Assembly: GCA_015233565.1 (NCBI GenBank)
Contig: JADFXM010000016.1
Span: forward strand, 62,001 to 126,000
Origin: Candidatus Rifleibacteriota bacterium
GTDB lineage: Bacteria; Muiribacteriota; Ozemobacteria; Ozemobacterales; Ozemobacteraceae
Reading direction: 5' to 3'
Length of the DNA stretch: 64,000 nt
Position 1 is the first letter of the stretch, and every line of letters starts with the position of its first letter. Shown here in pieces: positions 54,142 to 61,114 of the stretch. Below the pieces are notes generated by a model that worked only from the letters and a program-made list of their open reading frames with translations, did no database searches and was not told the DNA's origin. The translations under genes were made by a program, and so were the position numbers.

Positions 54142-55284
54142 CTAAATCGGTCGATATTTGCTCAAAGCGAAGATGAAGTAGCTTACCGAGCCTGAAACAA
54201 TTACATAAACAAGCCCTTCAGTGCCGAAAGTGTCCATTGCTACGCCGATTAGACTTACTCCAACAAACCCTCCGATACCATCCATCAGGACGTAGGCAAC
54301 ATTTGCTGAAACCTGATCTTCCTGACGAAATCTTTCTCCAATCATTGTCAAACAAATTGAATAAATTCCGCCCATCAGACCTCCCCATAGAAACATGAGT
54401 CCATAGGCCAATTTAAGATGGAAGATTGCCATGGGAAGATAAACTGCACATAGCAGATTCAATAAAACGCATACCATTATTACCACTCTTCGATCAATGA
54501 AATCTGACAGGAAGCATAGCAACCACCCAATTGTCATGGAACCAAATTCAAAAAAAGATATCAAAAAAGAAGCTTCCTTTAATGGTATTCCATTTTGGGT
54601 GCCGAAAATGGTTAGGAATGCAGGTAATCCAAACCATGTAATTCCACCGACAAGTGCTGAGGCATACATGGCTTGTCCATTGACTAATACAAAGCTGATT
54701 CGGGATTTTTCCTTTGCTACGATTTTTGGAATCAGAAAATAGGTTAGAAAAGTTGGAAAAACTGTTATAAGGCACAAAAACGAGTTGAATTTGAATGGAT
54801 AAGTTCCCCCTGTTCCGCTGTATTGCAGGATCAGTGGGCCGAGTGCAACTCCCCCTGAAAGTGCTGCTGAATATCCTCCCATGACCAAACCTTTGAATTT
54901 GGAAATCTTGATTGAGTTAAGCCAAATCTGCAAAGACACCAAAAAAATGTTTGTTGCCATCCCAAAAAGGAAAATTCCAATCATCCATGTCCACCATGTA
55001 GTGCAGTTAGAAAGAAAAAGAAGAATTCCTGCCCGAAAAAAAGGCAAGAAAAGTAAAACTTTTGGAAGTCCAAGGAAGGAAATAATTGCAGAAACAGATT
55101 GTCCTATGGTGATAATGGCGAAAACTTCCATTGAAAGACAAACGCCGATCATGGTATTACTCAAATTCAAATTTTGAAGGGCAAGCGGATATAAAACCGA
55201 ATTCATCCCTATCGCAACCTGTGCAAGCACTGTATCTAAGATAGCTACTATGATTGCGGCAAAAATCTTTAAGCTATCAAGCAT
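54142..55284 (-). CDS. MFS transporter
   Basis: The product of about 380 residues starts at MLDSLKIFAAIIVAI, whose ATG overlaps the upstream sensor gene by eight bases; a longer frame would begin well inside that gene. About 12 hydrophobic segments are visible, with a basic loop after the second (LGLPKVLLF) and a loop in the second half reading FLSDFIDRRVVIMV, the RxxxR-type loop typical of the Major Facilitator Superfamily. The substrate is unknown. Tight coupling with a degenerate sensor kinase suggests that it may help sense or respond to the same signal. Confidence 0.85.
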   Translation of the reverse strand: MLDSLKIFAAIIVAILDTVLAQVAIGMNSVLYPLALQNLNLSNTMIGVCLSMEVFAIITIGQSVSAIISFLGLPKVLLFLPFFRAGILLFLSNCTTWWTWMIGIFLFGMATNIFLVSLQIWLNSIKISKFKGLVMGGYSAALSGGVALGPLILQYSGTGGTYPFKFNSFLCLITVFPTFLTYFLIPKIVAKEKSRISFVLVNGQAMYASALVGGITWFGLPAFLTIFGTQNGIPLKEASFLISFFEFGSMTIGWLLCFLSDFIDRRVVIMVCVLLNLLCAVYLPMAIFHLKLAYGLMFLWGGLMGGIYSICLTMIGERFRQEDQVSANVAYVLMDGIGGFVGVSLIGVAMDTFGTEGLVYVIVSGSVSYFIFALSKYRPI

Positions 55285-56749
55285 CCGAAGAGTTTTCCAC
55301 TTTTTCAATATACTTGGAAAATGGCAATAGTAGTTCAGTTGTACAGATTCCTTCACTGAATTTGACCTGCCATTTTGCTTTCTTTTTCAGGAAGAGCTTT
55401 AAAACTTGCGGTTCTCTTATGTCAGGAAGCTCAATTTTATTGGAGTTCTCGTAATTTTCAGGTTTCCATTGTTCCAATAGTTCATGAAGCGTTCGTGGAA
55501 TCGGTTCATTCCCGGAAAAAACCAGAACGTGTTTCAGGACGATTTCCTGTAACATTTCCTGCTCTACTGAAATTTCCAATTTGATTTCTCTATTTTGTAC
55601 TTCCTGGAAAATTCTTCCAAATAATACTTTAAAAATCAGAGAATACGTGTCAGGATTTCCACTCAAAAGCTCTGGAACGTTTGATGAGACCGAAAGCTTG
55701 ATTTCAAGACCTTTGTTTAAAAATTTACTCATGGCATTTTTTAACGTTGCCTCAATTAGTTTTCGGAAATCAAAATTTACTTTCAATTCTTTGGAATCGT
55801 CGCAATCTATGTTTGCCAGGTATTGTAATCCTTTTCCCAATTTAGTTATTTCCTCTAATATTTCCGGCGAATCTTCCTGTGACTTTTTTATTGATACGAA
55901 GACAATTTCCGATAATTTTTCAAGTATCATGTTTTCGCGGTTTTGAGCGCGGGTTGCATATTCAATGGATCTTTTGAAATCAGCCAACATCTGTAAGCGG
56001 CTTTGGTTAAGGTGCATTGCAAATTTCCTGTTGAACCACATGGAAACCCCAAAAAGAACTGCAAATACAACAGAGATAATTGCCAGCCTTTTGGTCGATG
56101 ACAGCACATTTTTTAATCTTTCCTTGAATCCGGTTAATTCCAGGTCAAGCCCCAGAATACCTACAAATTCACCCTTTTTGTCAAAAAATGGAGCGTAAGC
56201 GCTTAGGAAAGTTCCCCATCTGTCGGAAGTGGGGATATCTTCTACAACTGTGATATGCTCCCTTAACGCCTTTTTCATCGTTTCAGGGGCTTCAGAGTAT
56301 TCCTCGGAAAAGAGAACTGCAGGTTCGTCCGGTTTGCCATCTCCGTTGTTATCATCTTGTGGACTGGGGTCAAGAACAAAGTATACTTTGTCTCCTACCA
56401 TTACATTTGTATAAATGTACTTGATGTTCTTCATGGCTTTCCGTATTTCTTCAAGTTGGTTGGACATTTTAATAAAGTTTGGATCATTCTTCTGTTCTGT
56501 TGATTTAAAAGACCTATGGACATCGCCATCAACTGAAAGAGCAGCTACAGAAGCCAATCGTCCTAATCCATCTTTGATTTCTTGTAATACTGCATCATAT
56601 CCACGCCAATACATGAACCAGACACTGAACGAAAGTATTACAAGCATTACAATTCCTGAAAGAAGTCCCTCAGTTATTGGGTAAAATTTGTATTCCTTTA
56701 CCTGAAACTGAGGTGTCGAAAAAATATACTTGTTCTGCTCTTCCTTCAT
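55277..56749 (-). CDS. Cache-type membrane sensor with degenerate kinase module
   Basis: The product is 490 residues from the ATG at 56749, which I prefer because a longer frame from TTG 56917 would leave no promoter space for the divergent NHL gene; it would add another hydrophobic segment. A membrane helix (GLLSGIVMLVILSFSVWFMY, about 28-47), an extracellular Cache-like sensor (about 55-215; FLSAYAPFFDKKGEFVGILG) and a second helix (about 230-245) are followed by a histidine-kinase-like region. The DHp helix FKRSIEYATRAQNRE has no His, and the ATP lid reads VLVFSGNEPIPRTL in place of DxGxG, so it is probably a pseudokinase. It overlaps the MFS gene by eight bases. Confidence 0.78.
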   Translation of the reverse strand: MKEEQNKYIFSTPQFQVKEYKFYPITEGLLSGIVMLVILSFSVWFMYWRGYDAVLQEIKDGLGRLASVAALSVDGDVHRSFKSTEQKNDPNFIKMSNQLEEIRKAMKNIKYIYTNVMVGDKVYFVLDPSPQDDNNGDGKPDEPAVLFSEEYSEAPETMKKALREHITVVEDIPTSDRWGTFLSAYAPFFDKKGEFVGILGLDLELTGFKERLKNVLSSTKRLAIISVVFAVLFGVSMWFNRKFAMHLNQSRLQMLADFKRSIEYATRAQNRENMILEKLSEIVFVSIKKSQEDSPEILEEITKLGKGLQYLANIDCDDSKELKVNFDFRKLIEATLKNAMSKFLNKGLEIKLSVSSNVPELLSGNPDTYSLIFKVLFGRIFQEVQNREIKLEISVEQEMLQEIVLKHVLVFSGNEPIPRTLHELLEQWKPENYENSNKIELPDIREPQVLKLFLKKKAKWQVKFSEGICTTELLLPFSKYIEKVENSSDA

Positions 56750-56922
56750 TAGTTTCGGTCCATTTTTGGTATTTTGCATCCCATATAAACACTTTTTAAA
56801 GGAAATTAAAAGAAAAAATATCCCCAGCGAAGTTAAAAGTAATAAATTGATCTTGACAAAAAAAAGGGCATATTGCATTCTGTTTAACTTGATTTTGGAA
56901 ATAAAGTGAAGGAACAAATCTT

Positions 56923-57912
56923 TTGAAGTCAGAAAAGAAAGTTTTGTTGGCGATATTTCTCGTTGCCTTGTTTGGCTCAGCTCTCTTTTGGACTTTTTCC
57001 CGGAAGAATTTGGATCTTAAATTTAATGGTCCCACTCAGATTGCATTTTCTCCCGATTTCGACACTACTTATATCTTCGATTCCAAGAATAAAAGAATTT
57101 TAGCTGTCGACAATGATTTTAAGTTAAAAAAGGTGATTACCCATCCCAACATTGGAATTGGCTGGGGACTGACCGTTAAGAAAAATGGCAATATTGTTTT
57201 GGTTAATTTACGGTCTGAAATGTTGGAAACTTCTTCCCAGGAAAGAAGAAAAAATCGAATTTCTGAGCTTCTGATTTTCTCAGATACTGGTGAACTCTTA
57301 AAAAATATTGCCTGGTATGGTGAAAATGCACCGATTTTTTATCCGCAGGGGGTTTTTTGCCCTCAGGATGGCGGATATGTAATTTCTGATACAAATCAGA
57401 ATATGATTTTCAAGCTTGACGAAGATGGAAAGCCAATTTTCTCATTTGGGGAATTTGGAAAATCACCTGGGAAATTTTACAACCCTTCTGATGTGTATGT
57501 AACTGACGATGGAAGCTACATCGTTTGTGATTGCTACAATTCCCGGATTCAGAAATTTTCATCAAAAGGCATTTTTCAGGCTGTTTTGATTGAGAAGGGT
57601 GCTAATGCAGGATGCCTGATGTTTCCCCAAAACTTCTGTTTCGATGAAAATGAAAATTTCTATTGCACTGAAAGCGGCAACATGAGAATTTCCACTTTTG
57701 ATAGAACATTCAAATTTAAAAAGACATTTGTTCCAAAATCATCGGAAACAAATAAAGCAGAAGGACAAAAAGAGATATTTGAATTTTATGGCATAGAATT
57801 CAATAAAAAAACCGGAAAATTGTATGTTGTTGACTCCGGGAATTCATGCATCCAGTTGTTCGATAGAGAGGGCAATTGGCTGGAATCGGTTACAGAAATG
57901 AAAGTGAAATGA
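56923..57912 (+). CDS. Membrane-anchored NHL-repeat protein
   Basis: A TTG start has GAAGGA nine bases upstream. The 329-residue product has an N-terminal signal-anchor (VLLAIFLVALFGSALFWTF, about 7-25) and then about six NHL-type blades, for example GGYVISDTNQNMIFKLDEDG and GSYIVCDCYNSRIQKF, which fold as a beta-propeller on the outside of the inner membrane. NHL propellers bind proteins or small ligands. A TTGACA hexamer at 56853-56858 is a candidate -35. It lies 46 bases before the adenylate cyclase gene, so the two are probably co-transcribed and the propeller may modulate the cyclase. Confidence 0.82.
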   Translation: MKSEKKVLLAIFLVALFGSALFWTFSRKNLDLKFNGPTQIAFSPDFDTTYIFDSKNKRILAVDNDFKLKKVITHPNIGIGWGLTVKKNGNIVLVNLRSEMLETSSQERRKNRISELLIFSDTGELLKNIAWYGENAPIFYPQGVFCPQDGGYVISDTNQNMIFKLDEDGKPIFSFGEFGKSPGKFYNPSDVYVTDDGSYIVCDCYNSRIQKFSSKGIFQAVLIEKGANAGCLMFPQNFCFDENENFYCTESGNMRISTFDRTFKFKKTFVPKSSETNKAEGQKEIFEFYGIEFNKKTGKLYVVDSGNSCIQLFDREGNWLESVTEMKVK

Positions 57913-57958
57913 GGATGTGACCAATATTCCCTCCCCCAAAATTTTGAGGTGAAACAAA

Positions 57959-60250
57959 ATGAATTTTCGGAAAAAGATGAATATTGAAAATTATATCCAC
58001 TTGAAGTGGAAACTTTCTCTTGGTTTTGGATTTTTGGTATTAATATGTACCATTACAACGAGTATCACCATTTTTTGGGGGGAAAGGAATCGATTTGAGA
58101 ACGAACAAAAGAATAATTTGCATTCACTTTGTGAATTGATCGCCTCAAATATCGATGCCGAAAGACTTGAAAAAATTTCCTCTGAAGAAGATCAGTACTG
58201 GATCGACTTAAAAAAGACTCTTTCCGTCGCCTACCGAAAATTTAATCTGGGTTGGCTTGGGATATATAAAAAGGAAAACGGAAAGTTTAAAGAAATAGTT
58301 GACGGCTCGGATTTTGGGGAAAGTTTTTGTTTTGGATACCCGATCTTCACGATATCGGCAGAAATAGAAATAGCTTTGAAAGGGGAATTTGTTCTGGCCG
58401 ATGTTTACGAAGACCTTTATGGAACCTGGCGAAGTGCGTTTTGTCCTATCAAGAGACGTGATGGAACTGTCGCGGCGATTATAGATATTAGTCAGGACTG
58501 TGCTCAATTAGAAAAGATGAGGGAAAAAATCCTCCAGAAGGCTCTATTGATAATGATTACCGGAGTTTTATTCGGAATGGCTTTTGCCAATCTTTTTTCC
58601 AAATTTCTTACAGTGGGGCTTGAAAAGCTCATGGTTGGCCTGAAAGCCGTTGGGGCTGGCGATTTCAACTATCGTTTTCCGATCGTTTCGCGTGATGAAA
58701 TTGGTTTGCTTGCAACAAAACTTAACCAAATGGTGCGCGAACTACAGGAAAAAGTTCGGCTCTCCCGTTTCGTTTCGGAGAATGTCAGTAATATTGTAAA
58801 GAGTGATTCCAAAGACCTCATTCTTACAGGGGAAGAGAGGTTTGTAAGCGTTTTATTTTCGGATATCCGCTCATTCACCACCCTTTCCGAAAAAAATTCC
58901 CCTTCAGAAATGGTTGCCATGTTGAATAGTTTTCTGGATGTAATGACTGAGATTATCTCCCGAAACGGTGGAGTCATAGATAAATTTATTGGTGATGCCA
59001 TAATGGCGGTCTTTTATGGAGTTGATGATTCCTTAAAAGCAGCATCCCCGGTGTTGGCTGCCCTTGAAATGATGGAAGAATTACGGGTTTATAACCAGGG
59101 AAGGAAAGCAAAAGGGCTTTTTACTATTGATATAGGGATTGGAATTGCTTTCGGGCCGGTAATTGCTGGAGTTATCGGTTCCCGCCATGGAAGAGTTGAA
59201 TACACCGTCATTGGAGACACCGTAAATCTGGCCTCTCGCCTTGAAGGAATGTCCAAACAGGGAAAACACAAGAAGATTATTATTTCTGAAAGCCTCTTTA
59301 AAAAAATTGGAGATTCTTTTGAAGTTGAAGAAATGTCTGTTACACACGTAAAAGGGAAAGAGCAAACGATTGCAATGTATGAAATTATGGGAATCAAGGA
59401 TGTCGAAGGATATATTTCAGAGTTGAACTCAGCTGATGAGGAAACTCGACTGGCTGCGATCAATTTCCTTCGGTTTTCTGAGAGAAAAGAGCTCTTAACA
59501 GTTTTTGGAGAACTTTTCATGGATCCTTCCCCGAAAATTAGAATTGGAATTGGAAAAGCTATAAGGAATCTCGTTAAGTTTGGTGATGAGGCTGTAAATT
59601 GTTTCAAAGAAGCCCTGGGAAGAGAATCAGATGGGAAAGTCCTTGCAACGCTGATTATGGACTATGGAAGAATTGCAAATGATAATGATTTACTTGAATT
59701 GGTTAAATTTCTTGATCATCCAGAGGACAGAGTGCGTGCTAATTCCGTAGAAATACTCGGAAAGTGCCAGGATTTCAATCTGCTTCAAAAAGTTCTCAGT
59801 CCGAAACTATTGGATAAAAACTCCAGAGCTAGATCTAATGCAGCGTTCTTACTTTACCAATCCGGAAAAATCGATGGTTTAAGGACATTGATCGAAATGT
59901 GTGAAGACAAGGCCAATCCCGCAATGCGAGTCTCCGGAGCCTGGGGGTTTGGTGAGATAGCCGAACTTGAAAGAAAGAAAATGAATGATTTACATGAATC
60001 AGATGGGGTTATTGAGGATAACGATTATGAAAGCGAAAAAGAATTGATTCTTGGACGAGCTAGAATAGTTCTGGAATCGATGCTTGAGGATCGGCACGAA
60101 GAAGTGGTCAGAGGGGCTGCAATTTCCCTGGGAAGAATTAAAAACAGAGCTTCATTGATTCCTCTTACTAAGGTCATTGGAAGATTCTCCACAGACGATC
60201 CTTTACATCAGACGATTTTGAGGGCAATCACTGAGATTACTCATGGCTGA
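57959..60250 (+). CDS. Class III adenylate/guanylate cyclase with HAMP and HEAT repeats
   Basis: GAGGTG lies seven bases before the ATG. The 763-residue product has membrane helices at about 18-40 and 190-215 enclosing a sensor region, a HAMP domain (about 215-270), a class III cyclase (about 285-470) and HEAT-like repeats (about 475-763). The catalytic domain has the metal Asp residues in LFSDIRSFT (about 301) and KFIGDAIMAVF (about 345), the purine-binding Lys in that KF, and GDTVNLASRLE (about 420) with Asp/Thr, Asn and Arg, so it should be active and make cAMP. Fusion of HEAT repeats behind the cyclase is unusual; they may bind a partner that controls it. Confidence 0.92.
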   Translation: MNFRKKMNIENYIHLKWKLSLGFGFLVLICTITTSITIFWGERNRFENEQKNNLHSLCELIASNIDAERLEKISSEEDQYWIDLKKTLSVAYRKFNLGWLGIYKKENGKFKEIVDGSDFGESFCFGYPIFTISAEIEIALKGEFVLADVYEDLYGTWRSAFCPIKRRDGTVAAIIDISQDCAQLEKMREKILQKALLIMITGVLFGMAFANLFSKFLTVGLEKLMVGLKAVGAGDFNYRFPIVSRDEIGLLATKLNQMVRELQEKVRLSRFVSENVSNIVKSDSKDLILTGEERFVSVLFSDIRSFTTLSEKNSPSEMVAMLNSFLDVMTEIISRNGGVIDKFIGDAIMAVFYGVDDSLKAASPVLAALEMMEELRVYNQGRKAKGLFTIDIGIGIAFGPVIAGVIGSRHGRVEYTVIGDTVNLASRLEGMSKQGKHKKIIISESLFKKIGDSFEVEEMSVTHVKGKEQTIAMYEIMGIKDVEGYISELNSADEETRLAAINFLRFSERKELLTVFGELFMDPSPKIRIGIGKAIRNLVKFGDEAVNCFKEALGRESDGKVLATLIMDYGRIANDNDLLELVKFLDHPEDRVRANSVEILGKCQDFNLLQKVLSPKLLDKNSRARSNAAFLLYQSGKIDGLRTLIEMCEDKANPAMRVSGAWGFGEIAELERKKMNDLHESDGVIEDNDYESEKELILGRARIVLESMLEDRHEEVVRGAAISLGRIKNRASLIPLTKVIGRFSTDDPLHQTILRAITEITHG

Positions 60251-60274
60251 AAAAAAAATTATGGGGGAAAATTT

Positions 60275-61069
60275 TTGAAGATAAAAATTTTGAGAATTTT
60301 TTTTATTGGGCTTTTCTTCGTTTTTTTATGTATTTCTAATGTTAGAGCTATTCCTAGCATGCTTTGCAGCGTTCCGACAACCGATATTCTTGCCAGCCAT
60401 TCAGCACAAATAATGTTGCTGGCTCACTATGAATTTATTTATCCGGATAAAGCTCTACAACCTGCTGATGGTCACCTTTCATCGAAAATGTCAGGAATAG
60501 AATACGGTTTGAGTAATCATGTCGAATTTGGATTTGATTATGTCTATGACAAAAAATTCGAAAGGGATGGGTTTTATCCCACCAGTTTTAATCTAAAATG
60601 GCGGATTTTGAACGAAGAAAAAGGTTCAAAGTTTTCAATGGCGATAGGGAGTTTCTTTATTGGCTCCAAGAGTTTTGAAGATTTGAATTTTACTGCTTTT
60701 AAAGCGTCTCCCTACATCGTTTTTACGAAGAAGTTCACCCCTGTCAGACTTCATTTAGGATACGCGGAGAATTGCAGCGGTTATCATTACATTACTTATG
60801 TGGAAAATGGTAAGCCATTGTTGAAGAGCAATTCAGGGATTCTTTGCGGAATTGACGGAACCTTGATCAAAGCAAAAAACCCTGTAACCGCTTATGTGGA
60901 CTATATTGGCGGGTCTGAACCATTTTGGGGTGTTGGTGTTTCTCAACCTATTAGTCCCAAGTGGTCCTGGTCATATTGTTATTTTAAGCCTGGCCAGCAA
61001 AAGTTGGGAGAAGCGGAATCACCCTCTTCCCATTGGGTAGCTCTTTATTACACCCTTTTTTTTAAATGA
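60275..61069 (+). CDS. Outer-membrane barrel-like protein
   Basis: A TTG start has GGGGGA seven bases upstream. The 264-residue product has a signal peptide (about 1-25, ending SNVRAIP) and a mature part with alternating strands (for example HVEFGFDYVYDKK and RLHLGYAENCSGY), ending WVALYYTLFFK with terminal aromatic residues, as outer-membrane barrels do. It resembles the YjbH-like protein at 49338-50081 in size and layout. It is 24 bases after the cyclase gene and probably in its operon. Confidence 0.65.
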   Translation: MKIKILRIFFIGLFFVFLCISNVRAIPSMLCSVPTTDILASHSAQIMLLAHYEFIYPDKALQPADGHLSSKMSGIEYGLSNHVEFGFDYVYDKKFERDGFYPTSFNLKWRILNEEKGSKFSMAIGSFFIGSKSFEDLNFTAFKASPYIVFTKKFTPVRLHLGYAENCSGYHYITYVENGKPLLKSNSGILCGIDGTLIKAKNPVTAYVDYIGGSEPFWGVGVSQPISPKWSWSYCYFKPGQQKLGEAESPSSHWVALYYTLFFK

Positions 61070-61114
61070 GAAAATTTTCTAAGAAAGCAGATTAATTTGA
61101 AGGGATTGGAATTT

